A DNA stretch of 64,000 nucleotides, from contig NW_017265135.1 of NCBI RefSeq assembly GCF_001638985.1, forward strand, positions 310,001-374,000. Reading direction: 5' to 3'. The notes under the pieces were generated by a model. It worked only from the letters and a program-made list of their open reading frames with translations. It was not told where the DNA came from and searched no databases. Below, piece after piece: positions 23,901 to 40,506 of this stretch. This DNA comes from Phycomyces blakesleeanus NRRL 1555(-). Its lineage: Eukaryota > Mucoromycota > Mucoromycetes > Mucorales > Phycomycetaceae. Each line of letters begins with the position of its first letter. Within the stretch, counting starts at the first letter, position 1. A program made the position numbers and the translations under genes.

Positions 23901-24641
23901 GACCAGCTAGTATACAGCGCCACCAGTCCAGTCCACGTGCCTCAACCCTTGCCCCTGTTACAGGCACGAACTTCATATAAGAATACTGGTACTAACAATA
24001 ATAAGATGATGATGACTTCCAGCCAACAACAAAGAGGAATTGGTGGTGGACCAACCATGCCACCTGCCGCACGTACAGCTGGCGCAGTGACCGACACCCT
24101 CTCAATAGTTACCACAGACATCCATCTCTCTACCACAGCCGTACCTTACCGTGCCACTGAGTTTGACATGTCTCAACAATGCTATGCATCATACCGCTCA
24201 ACAGCAACAACACATCTTCGCGAAACCGAAATATCACCTCCTCCATCTCCACCTAACAAAGTGTCCATCGGAATGATCTCTGAACGTGAACGTCTCGCTA
24301 AACCTCTCCCGCTGGAAATTCCTCAGCCATCATCATCACCAAAAACACCACCACCAATCCAGGCACTCATTTCACCTCCCAGCTCTCCCGAAGAACACCA
24401 CCACCCTCCCATCAACCATCTCTCTAATAATCTTGGAGCTAGTGTTAAATCCTTAAACGCACCACCACTGTCATCAGTTTCTACACCAATTTCACTCTCC
24501 CATGAGGAACCAGTCAATGCTAGACGTTTTGATTTCGCACCAAGAACCCGACTAAGTGCTTATGGAATGAGTGAAAATGATATGCGTGATCGCATGTCTT
24601 CCAAAATGATTATTGAAGAAGAGGAGGAAGAGGAAGAGTAA
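20977..24641 (+). CDS. CAMK-like Ser/Thr protein kinase with long disordered tail
   Basis: Exons 20977-21021, 21325-21417, 21591-21913, 22056-22189, 22333-22365, 22470-22607 and 22675-24641 join in phase to 910 residues. The kinase domain covers about residues 36-285: P-loop GTGAYGKV, VAIKK lysine (67), [11 protein letters not shown] helix C, HRDLKLEN (H153), DFG (173-175), [14 protein letters not shown] activation segment, and [20 protein letters not shown]. The L-x-T-F-C-G-S loop with Thr188 is the type phosphorylated in AMPK/Kin4/MARK relatives. A conserved-looking block near residues 485-535 ([15 protein letters not shown], then [15 protein letters not shown]) may be a UBA-like or KA-type regulatory segment; that is a guess. 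The remainder is Ser/Pro/Thr-rich and ends in a run of Glu. The first intron is 303 bases; exon 5 is only 33 nt. Confidence 0.9.
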
Positions 24642-26337
24642 AATCTTGTACCGTTTATTCTTCTTATTTCTCCTCCTCGCCTTCTCTTTCTTATTACTTA
24701 CTTCCTTTCCTTTAACCCTGTCCCTCTCTATCTTTGTTTTTCTGGCCATATCAGCCTAAACTCATGCACCTATACAACCACTCCTTCTACAAGACGCTCT
24801 TTTTCTTATACATAGTTTGTATCCCTCCTCCCTCACCCCCTTTTTTTATATTATTTTTCTAATGGGGCACAAGCCTTTCCTCTCCTTATTCTACAACCTA
24901 ACCTGATCTCTACCTTTACCTCCACCTCTACTTCTCTCTCTCTCTTATCATTCTATTCTATCTTATATTATCTTATTCTATTTCACCTCATATTTAACCT
25001 ATTCCACTCATCCTTTTTCCACCCAAAAAAAAAGTTGCATAAAAAAATAGCATTTTGTATAGATTCAAATATCAGACACTTCTTTTCTCTTTATTAGTTT
25101 TTCTTAACATTAATTATTAATCCATAAATAAATAAATGAATAAAAAATAATAATAAAAAAAAGAGACAAAATTCTGTTAGAAATAGTAATAGTATGTTTT
25201 ATTTGTTGATCTTTTTTTGTTTGTCTGTTTGCTTGCTTGTGAGAAGAGGATTTTTATGGGCAATTAGCGCATGTTTTGCTGTTTGTACTTCTGTGCACAT
25301 TTATGCCAAAATACACAATGATAAAAGTTATATAGATACATGTATATGTATATGTATTAGCTCACCTCACTAATGTTGTGCTATTTAAATATAACAAAAA
25401 AATCTTTTATAAAATCTTGCTTGTTCTTTGTTCCTTTTGTTCAATAATTATATATATTAAGATTCCTGTTTAGTATTAAACTTGGCTATTATACCGATAA
25501 TAAGAATTCTATTTTACTGATAAACTAAAACAGAATAAAGCCCTTTTATAGATTGGGTTGTACAATGCACTCCATTAAAGTGGACATCTCCATGATTTTC
25601 CTTTCTTTTTCTTTGAGTTTTTTTTTTGGCGTTAGATGTCGGACATTAGAAAGTATATTGAAGTGGATTACATTTGTGCCAAAAGTACAGCCAGCATACA
25701 TATAATTGACACATGAATATATTAGACATAATAATAAAAACCAAGTATTGTAAAGGGGAGGGAGCGAAGGAGGGATGGGAGACAAATTTACATACATACT
25801 ATCTCTATACAAACTATAATAGTACTTCAATTAGATTAGATTACCATTGTACTGTTAGGACCAGTAATATATAGATTTTACATAGAACATATATACAGAT
25901 ACTTTGCAATTAATCTAATAAAGCTATCTAGTAAGTTTAAGCTAATTGATGTTCATAATAAATCAACATTAGAACAAGATTCATTGTTAAGAATGAATTG
26001 TTTGCTCTGAGAGGGGGTGGTTACAGCTTCTTGGATGATAGACAGATTACATTTATGTTTTTATATAGCTCTATATATGCACACACACATATATATATAA
26101 AAATTAAAAGCAAGTAAGCTGTAGTACCCGCTCAAAGACGTACGTTTTGCAGTTAGTCTGGGGTATAATTTATTTAGACAGTACAAAGAAGTCTGATTTG
26201 ATAAATTACAAATATTAACAATAATAAAAGTCTAGATTATCAGTACCTTTTATCTTTGAATTAGATGTACATAAGCATCTTATGAATTATTTGTACACTA
26301 CTAATAAAACAATATTTTACTTGTAATGAATATATAT

Positions 26338-26369
26338 GCATACATACATACATACATACATACATACAC
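26338..26369. repeat. (ATAC)n tetranucleotide tract
   Basis: About eight ATAC units in an intergenic region. Confidence 0.85.
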
Positions 26370-26849
26370 AGGCTCTAGAGTACTTGTACTTGTGATAATT
26401 GAATTAAATTTTGTGACCACAAGTAGCCCCAATGGTTTAGCTACAATGTGTGTATACACATACATCATTCAAGCCTGGTCTTCTTCATTCAATACAGTAT
26501 CATACATCTTGTGAGATCTACCACGACTCAATGTATATATATATGTGTGTGTGTGTCATGAGCGCACAACCTGTGAAGTTGCTTGTATTGTACAACATGA
26601 ATACAAAAAAAGAAGGATTTATATATACATATATATATATTTGAATTCTAAAAATCCATATTTTTTTCTCTTACTCTCTACAACCAAGAAGTTTGTTTAT
26701 AAAGTAACCACTTTTTTTATTTCATTGAGCTTATTCCAAGTCAATTACAAGAACCTAATATAATAAAATGCAATTTAATTATTTTTGCTTTTTATTTTTG
26801 GTATCTACGAATAAGTACCACTTCAAAAATTACACTAATAAATATCAAT

Positions 26850-26886
26850 ACCCACACCCACGCCCACGCCCATACCCATACCCATT
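26850..26886. repeat. CCCACG/CCCATA hexanucleotide tract
   Basis: Six imperfect hexamers that drift from CCCACA through CCCACG to CCCATA. Confidence 0.8.
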
Positions 26887-27967
26887 ATTCACATTCACAT
26901 TAATATCTGCACTCATTTCTTTTACAACACAGGCCACGGTAAGTAGGCAATTAAGTAGATATGTAGGTAGGTATCTATGTATGTAGGACAGGTGTAGTAC
27001 CAGAAGAGATGTCGTACCAGAAGAGATGTCCCTGACCCCAAAGAGATTGATATAGATAGAGATACATGCTTATTATCATTACCTAAATCATATATGGACT
27101 AGCATATTAACTTTCTACTGGTTATTTATGTGAACCTATAATACGGTAGCTTTTGCTTCTTCTTTTTATTTTATTTACTATAGTCTTGGCAACACGGTAG
27201 TATTACTTACACAACTGAACTGCTTTTTTCTTATTGTTACCGTTTGTTGATATAAAAAATATTTTTTATCTCCAGATACACTAAGGCAAGTTTCTTCTTT
27301 TTGCTTTCTTTCATTTAGTTCATATTTATACATGAATTTTGAACCCTATTCTAGATGTAACCCATGGTACCCAACAAAAATAAAGATATGGATTTTAATA
27401 GACTCATACGCTACCTTACTTGATAGAGGTAACATATATACTTAAAGGTGATTATACACCATTTATATTAACCCTTTGCACACACTCAAATAACAACAAC
27501 AATAGTACGATAGTAATAGTAATATATTTTATTCATCTCGTACGCTAGGGTTTGCACAGATTTATATACATATATTATCTTGCATTACACAACCTCCTAA
27601 TGGTGCACAAAGCTATATGTTCTATATAAATCTCCAGCTTTTATTTCCTTTATAAATATTAACAGTAGTAATAGCAGACTTTAACCTGAGATATTGTGTA
27701 AATAATTTTACGAAATAGGGTTTAAGATCTTGCCAGTCAATAATCCCCGTCCATTCCATCTATCTATTAATTTGTATTTAAGGTATGCTATTTAGCCGTA
27801 TGATTGTAATAGATGATTGGCCTTATATATATATACTAAGCTTTAAGAATATCAGTTTTTTTTTCAGAGCCCTCAATCACTCCACGAATAATTCCATTGT
27901 AATTGATGAAACTAGTACGAGCCAACTCCACTTAACATTCTATGCCATTTTACTTTGTATAGCATAG

Positions 27968-27968
<1 letters not shown>

Positions 27969-27998
<30 letters not shown>

Positions 27999-28000
27999 GA
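27969..28000. repeat. (AAT)n trinucleotide tract
   Basis: Ten AAT units in intergenic DNA. Confidence 0.9.
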
Positions 28001-29015
28001 GACATTTAGGCAATCATATATCCAGAGTTGTATAGAATACTAGCCAAGTAAACATCTTATCTTGAAAATTTCAACCTTTTCAATGTTTCTATCGGCAAAT
28101 TCCTTTACACTTAGAACTATTTATTGGATGCTGTTGTTACTAAACTTATAAAAAAAGTTAATGTATGTCCTTGATTCAACAAAAACGGCTGGCTCCTGTT
28201 TTTTGGTTATAAAATAATTAAAATTTAGATATTTTGTTAGAGCTGGTATATTTAACTTACACTTTTACTATCAGAAATATAATAACATCGTCTCATGGTG
28301 TAAATATTGATATTGAGATCTTTAAATATACCGATATCTCGGTGAATATTTGCCTGCTGTTGGTCAGGCAAACACTGTCCGGCTTCAATTAACTTGTTAA
28401 GCAACTTTACTCAGTAAAACAGAGCACACGTTTTCGATTTTTTTCTAGGTATGTAGCCTGAGAGAACTTTGGGATCACACATCTATCTGTGGTGCAAATA
28501 TACATACTTTTATTAGTAAATACTTTTTTAGAGTAGAAAATGGGATGTTTTGATCAATATTTGAGTAATCAAAGTCAAATAACGTTTAAATAGTGGATCT
28601 TGATGTACTCCACCAGGTTGCTTGTGCATATAAAAAAAACTTGGCTTAACCAATCTAGATTTATAGCTAATTTTTTGCATTTAATTTGCTATTTTGATCA
28701 AAATGTTCTTTTTTTTTATTAAATACTTTCATTTCACCAGTAAACATGATAATATTCAATTTGTAATTATGTAATTAAATAAATATGCTTAGAATTGTAA
28801 TAGCTATAATAATGAAGCCTCAATGTAGATTTATATCATGTAAAGTAATCTAACCAACCTCAAAACGATCTGGGCACCATTGCAAACCTCAATTGATCCA
28901 CAAAATACGATCTCAAAGCCCATAAAAAATAGATGCATTTATTCTGACCATCGCATAAACAACCCCTTTTTATATTTAAAGTACTTTTGAATAATTATAT
29001 TTTGAGGATCTGTGA

Positions 29016-29234
29016 ATGCTATTACTACAATATCTGATCTATTTAGTGCCTATTTGTGTTCTCTTGGAACTTTGTGCTTTGAAGGTCTGCAAACAATATA
29101 TATACGGTAATATAAACCAAAGTACTTTCATGCAGAATATAATAAACCCCGATGTGAAAACGGCTTGGAGAGATCCAGGTTCAAAAAAAGAAGATAACTA
29201 TCAAGCGTGTAAAGCAGGTATCTTGACACAGTGA
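29016..29234 (+). CDS. Possible small secreted protein (weak)
   Basis: A 72-codon ATG frame. Residues 1-22 (MLLLQYLIYLVPICVLLELC) are hydrophobic like a signal peptide or anchor. The rest is polar with Cys, Asn and Lys and contains AWRDPGSKKEDNYQACK, which looks more protein-like than its surroundings. An AATAAA lies about 35 bases after the stop. I recognise no family. A frame of this length can arise by chance in AT-rich sequence, so this is only a candidate. Confidence 0.22.
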   Translation: MLLLQYLIYLVPICVLLELCALKVCKQYIYGNINQSTFMQNIINPDVKTAWRDPGSKKEDNYQACKAGILTQ

Positions 29235-31587
29235 TTTCCTTCTAAAAGTCTTTACTAAATCCTATAAAATAAAGTCAATATTCTTTAAAAACCTTTTCTC
29301 TTGTGTTTTAATGTGTCTTGTATTGTTCACTATTAAAAAGTATACACGCTTTTTGGTATCATATAAAGATTTAGATATTATTCTTGTAACAGTCAAAACT
29401 TTTTTATATTTCTAAGAAATCAATCAGACATTGACTGTACATATATATAACAAGTACGTTCAAGAGTTTAACAATTTTTAAACGCGTGTGCCTTCTGTTT
29501 TTTACCCTAAAAACTCTTGCTTTCTATCATGAGTGGCTGAAAAGGATGCGCGAATCAACATCGGGCGTCAGGTTGAATGAGAAAAATAGAAAATTGATCT
29601 TTAATGCGCAATGTTCTGACAAACTCATTTCTGCAAGAACATGATGAGAGTTATATATAAGCTAATGAGCTATTAGCATTAACAGAATTGTAGTTGTTGA
29701 TGGTAAATAAGGTTTCGCATCGTTGTCGCTCGTCTTTTTCTGTTTTTTGCGTCCTTTTTTGTTTACTTTTTGCCTTTTTTTTTCATGGTCTTTAGCTCTA
29801 GTAGTCACATGCATATGAAAATAGTCACGAATTTTTTCCTTTAGTTTTTTTTAAAGGGGTACACGTCAGCGATGAAAGGATTCAAGAGATGTGTAAAATA
29901 GATGGAAGACTCCATTTACTTTGGTCCTCTTCACAGAAAAGGAACTCGTGAAACTCAACTCCGTTAAAGTAGTTCAAGTGACGATTGACGTTCTTTAAAA
30001 TAAAAGCAAAAAAATGTCTGTTAAAAAAACTCGAAAGCAGTGTAAATTGGACGAGAGTGTCCCAGAAAAAATTGGACATTTCGTCCCAAATTATTGCTTT
30101 CGGGATTTGTGAGTTCCCTATTACACACAAATCGATCCTTCTTCTTAGCATACACATATCGAAATTTTCCTATAATAAATAGATCTCTTATTGACTTGCT
30201 ACTAATCATCACTTTCTCTTCATGTGGTTACACGATGTTGTAAAGAAAATAATACGAATAAAGGCAAAATAATTCGTAAGAACTTACGTAGTGTTGTATC
30301 TCAAACAAAAAGTAAAAAATAATAAGAATTCGATTGTTCTTCTACATGGAATGAACTAGTCGTATTTATATATATATATATTTTGTATTCGAATTGCAAT
30401 ATGTGCCTAAGTGATACTTATTACAGTGAGTCATCTTCCAGGGGTGTTATTCCTCTGTAAAGACCTATTGATCTGATACTTCTCCAGTCAGATCAGTCAG
30501 AGAGTTTGGGTAATGTTTCTGAATCGTAATATTTGTAGTCTCTCAATTGAGAATTAATATAGTGTTAGAGATGTGTAAGTAAAATATACTTATGCCCTTA
30601 GAATGATAGTTATTATTGTGTACCCTGTGTTATGGTGATAATAATAATAAATAAGCAATTATGTTTATGATAGTCTGTGTATTAGATAATAGAGTAAAGG
30701 CAGATTTGGTTATATTATTTTAAATTTTTGTTTCATTATCCAGACACTCATTATCTGAAGAGCATTTTTATCTGCTAGCTAAGCTATAAATTGTTAAATA
30801 CAGTATTAGACAAAATCTCTCTCTCTCTCTCCTTGTTCTCCTCGCCGTAAGATTTGTGCACTTGATCCGATTCTGACCCTTAAATCTGGTATTTTTGTCG
30901 GCAATGTCTTTAACCACAGCTTATGATCTTCTTGTGCGGTTTTAGATACTTCCCATCGCTTTCTGTACTACAATGTGGGCAACCTTTTGACTTTGGTCAA
31001 TCCTTGTTCTCGCTCCGCCATGGAAACATTAAGGGTTTCTTCCTTTTCGGGCAATAACGAAAAGATATCGAGTTGTGTCCTCTACCGAAATACCTGACCT
31101 AATTAAATTACACTATAGAGATAAAGAGTGCTAAGTAAGTTATGCTTTTAATTTGGTAGAATATAGACATTCTTACGGTCAATGGTATGGGTCTGTCAGT
31201 TATTCCAATTCACTTTGTATAAGCTTTTGAGATTTAATGATAAATATATTCATTGAAGCCTCTCGAATATGATTTGAATTTCTGTACTATTTTTTTTTCT
31301 TACTTTACTACAAGGCATTAAGCAGTAGTATATAAAATACTTATTGATTACTGCCAAATAATGAATAATATACAAATATATAAATAAAGAGATTGGCCCA
31401 AGTATGGAATACATTTAATAAACATAATAATCGTTAATGTTATACAATATAAAGATGTTGTCTTAAAGTTTTTTTTGAATGAAGGATAATAATATTTTTT
31501 ATATGTATATGTATATTATAAAATAAAATAGAATAAAATAAAATAAGGAATAAAATTGAATAAATCGGGAGGAAAAAGAAAATCCGT
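29235..31587. other. Gene-poor stretch, second part
   Basis: Mostly AT-rich. Minus-strand frames at 29882-30212 have no convincing start or family. At 30825-31110 the base composition rises and a decayed protein-like patch is visible (annotated separately). (CT)n at 30818-30831. From about 31500 it becomes the 3' flank of the aldehyde dehydrogenase gene, with AAAATA repeats. Confidence 0.5.
30900..31090 (-). pseudogene. Decayed zinc-ribbon-like fragment (possible transposon relic)
   Basis: On the minus strand, sequence richer in G and C than its flanks encodes a patch KGCPHCSTESDGKYLKPHKK followed by ISCG and then a stop. The C-x2-C ... H ... C spacing resembles a short zinc-binding motif found in some Mucorales transposon proteins. 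Stops lie close on both sides, so if real it is a relic. Confidence 0.25.
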
Positions 31588-34173
<2,586 letters not shown>

Positions 34174-34551
34174 TATTATTAAGCTTTTATTATATTATAG
34201 GCTCTGTAAGGTAATTTAGTCGATTGAACTGCTGCTGTTTGAGAAAAGAAGAAAAGAAGAAAGAAAGAGAAAAAGAGATGGGGATTGGGATTGAACTTAA
34301 CAAACAAACTCAAGACTGGCTCCAATTTATAGGTCCTGTCTTATTAGAGTTCCGCAGAAAAGAAGAAAAATATAATCAAACTCATTTCCTATCTCGTGGA
34401 AATTGAGTGAGATTCTTTGGAGGGCTGTGCGTTTCTGTCGGGAATTCTATTCGAGATATATTAAAGATTAATATATATATATACTTATATTTTAATCAGA
34501 CATCATTTACTTTTACTTTTTGATATTCAAACTTCAAAACAAGTATTCATG

Positions 34552-34601
<50 letters not shown>
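34552..34601. repeat. Compound (AT)n-(GT)n tract
   Basis: About 10 AT units running directly into about 15 GT units, upstream of the aldehyde dehydrogenase gene. Confidence 0.92.
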
Positions 34602-34603
<2 letters not shown>

Positions 34604-37600
34604 GCTTGATATAAGATGCCCACTTTGACCATGTCTGCGAGAATATAGTTCTTTTATTCATACTAAGCGTTGTACTTGGTTTAAAGAAGTATTCTAAACT
34701 TAACAGGGGAGATTAGTAGGAAATAAATGGCTTTTCCGAAATCGGGAGATTTTCTTTTACATAAATAAACCTGAATTAAGAAGGAATATTGGTTAGGAAT
34801 ACCCAAGTGGGCAAAAAGAAGCTGACATATCTTTAATATCAGACGCTACACAATAATTCAAATAAAGACTTTTAACTTCATATCAGAATCCACAATAAGC
34901 CTAGACCAACAGGATCACCATTAATACATGACCTCGAGGAACTGAAAGATCTAGTGAGCCTTTTCAATACACACACACACACATAATGACTTTGATTTGT
35001 TTAACACACCACACTATTTACGGTCAGGAAAGAATTGTATGGATATATTCAAAATAGAAAGAGTATGTATATATGCGAGTAAGTGAATACAGCCATTTGA
35101 AGATATCTGCAAATGTTACTCTACATATCACCAATGTAACCATGTTAGTTTTTTTAAATTCAAGCAGTGAATATCATGCTTCAGAGCATTCCAAAAAAAA
35201 GGTGGTGGAATCGACTGAAAACGTATGTCTGTGGAGTGGTTTCCACTGTGTGGTTGTCTCAAGTAACATAATATTCTAGTGGAGCTTTTATTAATACTTT
35301 ACATCTTGACGTGCTACCACACAAGGCTACACGTGCGTAAACTTTCCAAATAAGCCAAAAACTCCAATTTTGGATCATATATGCTCTTGAAAGTTGCTTC
35401 AATAGCAATAGTATCTTTCTATTCTTATTTACATGGATAGAATCAGGCAATACAAAAACATAAACTCGGTAGGTTCTGATGAATCCTGACTTATTTTCTT
35501 TCTTTCTAATATGATATAAAAGAGGCGATTCACAATTTCATAGATTCCCATCAATCTTATTTACAAATAAGGAATTGTGTAGATCCACATTAACTTTGTA
35601 TGAACCACACTAGCCATTATTACAAAGATCAAAATGTTATCTTTTGATATGTCAATATTTTGCCTAATTTGTTTGTTTTTTTTCAAAAAATATATATATA
35701 TAAGTAAAAAAAAAAAGGCCAAATAAGCTGATAAACGTAATGAAGTAGATTGCAAAGGGTTGCTTACAATTTTCATGTCTTAAGAGCACATGTATATCAA
35801 TAGCTAAATTAATTTGTGTAATATTATACTTCTTCATTGGTACAGGATATTTCCGTGCGCGTTTATGACTGTTCACTCCCGCCCTTGGGCTTTATACAAG
35901 AATTTAAAAATGCCTGATATGTATCCGCGTACTCAAGGTGGCTTATAATATTCCTCGAGTATTGCACACCATACTCCGTTATATAAAAATAAAATTAACG
36001 GCAGCAATATATAAGACCATGCTTTATATATGTTTTTTGATATGTAAAAGAAGTAGATCTAAATTTAAATTATTTAGTGCAATTTTCTCTATCGAGATTG
36101 GGAGGGGTTTAGAAAAAACTGACAGCCAATTCTCCATATTTGAGATAGCTGTAGAAGCACAAATCTGGGTGTATTATTCAGCGATCGGTTTACCATTAAC
36201 CAATTGCTCGCTATAGCATATTCCAGAGTTTCCAACGAAACAGTAAATTATCTTATTTGTTTTTCCGGGTTATATAACGCAGTAAAATTGCGCTCACCGA
36301 GTATAGATTTTCTTTATTATTCATTTGGTTATTTATTTCCAAAAGTCAGAGATAATAGTCCAATCAACCATCTAAGGGTAAATTGATACCGGGAATAATA
36401 CTTATCTGACTGTTATATAATACAAACACTCGCAAGATCATGACATCCAGAATATTCAAATTTTACTGCATATTTGCTTATTCTTCTTAATAGCGATGAC
36501 AGAACATAAGATAAAAGTGAATAAATATCATCAATTATTTCGCGATCGATTGAGATTAACAAATTATTAGAGTTTTCAGTACATCTAATTCTGATAACAT
36601 GTACGCTTTTTAGGATGCCTAAAGCTAATTATCGTCAAGTGTGCATTACTTAAATAATAATAAAGAATATACTCCAAGAACCGCACAATAGATATAGGCC
36701 GGCGCTCTGCAGACTTTAATTCTGCCGTTGTAAATTCCTTTTCCTTTTCTTGCAATGGCTATTCGGTTAAGATAATACTGCAGCTTACTGTGAAAGCCCA
36801 AACATAATCATATGCTTATACCTAATCACAGTGCAAAGAGGTATGTGTAATATGCTTTTTATTGTTATTTCAAAAGTAAAACCTCCCCATACTTTCTTGT
36901 AAAAGGCTTATGAAAGAAAATATTAAGTGTAGTGGTTGGGGCTGTGGTACATATATAAAGAAACAAGAGAAATGTTGAGAAACAGATCCTACATTTAGAC
37001 ACTAAAAAAATCTTCTAGCATATATTGAAATTGTATATTTATTAGTAGTAGAGTAAATTATCAGAGCTTTATATATTTCCAAATGTACCATTGGAATCAA
37101 GACCTGTTTGCAAAACAGCTTTATTTCCATTCAATAGTAAATCCTACTTAGGAAATGCCATTCCATATCCATATATTGGTGTTTAAGCTATCAAGTAACT
37201 CTAAGTAACTCTAATTTGACACACTAAAATTCATATCTACAACTTTATTTTGTATAGATTTTCCTCAATATTCATAAATATCCCTTATTTTCTAATATCG
37301 AAAAAAAAATGTTTGTCATTATAAAATTCCCGCTGGTTTACACTAAAAGGCCATGTTTCGATATCCACTCTTTTGTTTTTAGGAGAACACCTGAAACATA
37401 AAATTTAACTAAAATTTGGAGTTTTACTCTATCAATAAAATATGTACAGAAAGTTAATGCAAGTTGAATAGTGCTTGTCTAATCAAAGATGATGAAAGTA
37501 TTCGTAGAGATACCAAAGATTCGAAAGACGGCAGGATTCGTATAGCCGATGTGTACGCAAAAGGAAATATTACTAATTCCACTACATTTGGATATAAAAA

Positions 37601-39939
37601 AGAATAGTGTTTGAACTCAGATAGAGTATCATTTTGTGATGAGCATCTGCAGGGAAATATGAAAACCCAAAATACTTACAAAGAAGGGCAATGCTTTTTT
37701 CTTTTAATTTTAGCTTTTAATTTTTGGTTTCTAATCAGGTAGCATTCAATTATTCTAAATTAGTATTGATTAATTAAGCTTACTGGCTATTACCTGTAAA
37801 GAAGTAATGGTCGAATTAAATTGTTATATGTAAAAAATAAAAAAATAAAAACATGATCCTCATTATGTCGTAAAGATTGCTTGACTCACATAATACAAAG
37901 GAGTTGTAAGAAAAAGGTAGCTCAAGTCAAAAACTATTTAAGGATCTCTTTAAAAAAAGATTACTTGGTAATTATGAAAGTATTATGATAATAATACAGT
38001 GCAAATATGTGCATTTGTTTATGTATTTATATATCATAGAAAGACAATTAAGATGTCGATACTTCAGTATATAATTATCATTTGATCCTGCAGCCGTTGA
38101 GATAATAGCCATGCATCATTGGAAGCTAAAAATTATTTAATTGTCATTTTATTTTATGTTAATAGTGGTTTCACTTTCTCATATACTCGTATGTGTGGCA
38201 AAATATGGGTCCCATGAAGATACAATAATTCTAGGCGCTTGGTTTCAGAAGTAAAAACGTCTTATGCATGCATACCTTTGTTTTATGGGCTTAAAATTCA
38301 TTATATATTCTTTTAGAATATGGATTATGATAGTATTGTTGAAAACTTCTCCAACCATATTTGTCTGTTTGTTTGTTTCTTTTCTTATATGCTCATAAGT
38401 AAATTTGAGGATAATGGCAGTAGTGACCAAAGTGTAAAAATGGCACAAAAGTATGGCCCTAGTACATTCTTCTTTTCCATAAATATATTGAAACTCCCAG
38501 TATTCTTTTGGTTGCTTCATTGTTGATCTTGGTTTTATTGCAAAAATATCAAGGAACATTTGAAAATATTAAACGTAGAACCCAATTATTTTTCCAGAAT
38601 ATAGAAGAGATATAAAGACGGAAAAATGTCGATATTTCTGCACTTATTCTGTTTTTTTTTATATTACATATCCTTCACTTTATACAGTGACAATAGTTTG
38701 GTAAATTATCATCCCACATTCAGTTATCATTTGTGCCCACATTTGTTTTTCCATCACCACAGGGTCGCCCTCTCCCATCCCCAAGGCACTTCTTCTTCTT
38801 CTTATTTTTGTCCTTTGTCTTTCCTATGTTATTGTTTTCTTGATCCAGATTTCTGCAAGCTGTGGTAAAGTCAAAGAGCATTTGATCTATTCTATATTAT
38901 TCTATATATGTATACACAGTTACGACTTATACCCATTTGATATACATCCAATCATTTCTTTAAGAAATACAATCACACACATAAAAATGAAAAATTAAAT
39001 AAAAAGACAATACTTGTCCCCACCCTATTGACCTTTTAGTGCAGAGGTTTTATCATCTCACTTTTTAAACCTGTGGATCTTTGCACAAAAAATAAAGAAA
39101 TCAATCAGTAAAGGTAAAACCTATTATTACCTTGGGCGTCAAGCTGAAAATAACAGGAGAAATACTTTTGCGCAGTGATATTTTGTATTATTATTGTTAG
39201 TAAATATGAGGGTTTTATGGTGTAGGGGACTTTCTTTCTTTGTAATATATATATAAATATATATAATAGTGTGCCTGGAATTAATGAATGAATTACAAAG
39301 AAACGCGCAACAAGAATAATGGAATTCCATTAGCCATCACATAATTACATCACTCTACCAGAAATTCTTGGGCTTACAAAAAAAAGGGTGTAACACTAGA
39401 AATCAATGTCGTGTGCTTAGATTTTATGCTGGCATTGTAAACAGCTGTGTATGTTCTTTAAAGACCGACGTTTCTTTTTTCTTTTTTTGGACTGAATTAA
39501 TTCAAGTGTTACAAAAAAGATATATAATACATTTAGTTTATTTTATTTACTTATTTACTCCACAGATCAGAATCTGAATACTATAACATAAAGCAGCAAG
39601 ACAGTAACAAAAGAAGTGTATTTTAGCAGTGAAAAAAACAGCACATATTGTATAGTTAGTTTAGTTGAATAAAAAAAGAAAGAAAGAGAAAGAAAGAGAA
39701 GAGAAGAAGGGAAGGAAGGAAAGAGAGGTATATTCTTTGTTTCGTTCTTAGGTTTGTGTTCATGTATCACCAAGTGGAGAAATAAATAAATATATATATA
39801 AACAATAAAAATTATACATGCTCAGCTTGGATAATCCGCCTGACCGGATTACTTACAAATATAAAGAAGAAGAAAGATATCTTTGGTGATAAAACAAGCA
39901 AGGTTTACATCTATAAAGCCCTGTGAATACCAGTAATTT

Positions 39940-40075
39940 AGCTTAGCTCATCTTAACTTAGCCTAGCATAGCTAAGCTCAGCCTAGTGTAGCTTAGTGTA
40001 TAGCTTATCTTGGCTGAACTTAACCCGGGTTTGCTTGCCTTTCCTTTGCTTGCCTTTCCTTTGCTTGGCTTACTA
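39940..40075. repeat. Decayed pentamer and decamer arrays
   Basis: Imperfect five-base units of the TAGCT/TAGCC/TTAGC kind with heavy substitution, followed by three TTTGCTTGCCTTTCC-like ten-base units. Five-base periodicity is still readable. Confidence 0.7.
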
Positions 40076-40459
40076 CAGCCCCCTTTTCTTATTTTCTCCG
40101 TTGATTTTTTTTTAATGAATCTCAATTGTACACCTTTTTAGTAATATCCAATGTTAGCTAGAGCCATGCCATTGGTTTGTATTTCCACAAAGATAAATAT
40201 ATAAGTAAATATATAAGTAAATAAATAAATAAAAGGGTAAACGGGCAGTTATTGCTGCTGCTGTGCATTTATTTTTATGTTGCCACGGCTACCGCAGTAG
40301 CCATGGTTATAAATTTATTATTAATATTATTAATACTCATTTTGGCCCGCTTTTGCCGATTTTATACCACTTTACTTGTAAGCCTTTTACTATACTATAT
40401 TATGACGGCTTAATTTTTTAGCTTATTTTACATGATAATACACACATACACACATGCAC

Positions 40460-40506
40460 ACATAACACATGCGCGTGTGTGTGCGTGTGTGTGCGTGTGT
40501 GTGTGT
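40460..40506. repeat. (GTGTGC)n / (GT)n tract
   Basis: GTGTGTGC-type octamer units in a GT-rich run, downstream of the acidic membrane protein gene. Confidence 0.85.

Larger units (their letters stand above)
24642..29015. other. Gene-poor stretch, first part
   Basis: Begins with the CT-rich 3' flank of the kinase gene (to about 25020) and AATAAA-rich sequence near 25125-25160. Beyond that I see only AT-rich sequence and microsatellites: (ACAT)n at 26338-26369, CCCACG/CCCATA hexamers at 26850-26885 and (AAT)n at 27969-28000. No frame of more than about 90 codons has a credible start and composition. Confidence 0.6.

Noticed and set aside
29882..30212. Minus-strand frames of 91 and 63 codons
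   Set aside because: Overlapping frames on the same bases, no motif and no start context; might be transposon debris but cannot be supported.
35938..36216. 92-codon frame in the gene desert
   Set aside because: Begins with GTG rather than ATG, AT-rich codon use, no splice context and no recognisable motif.
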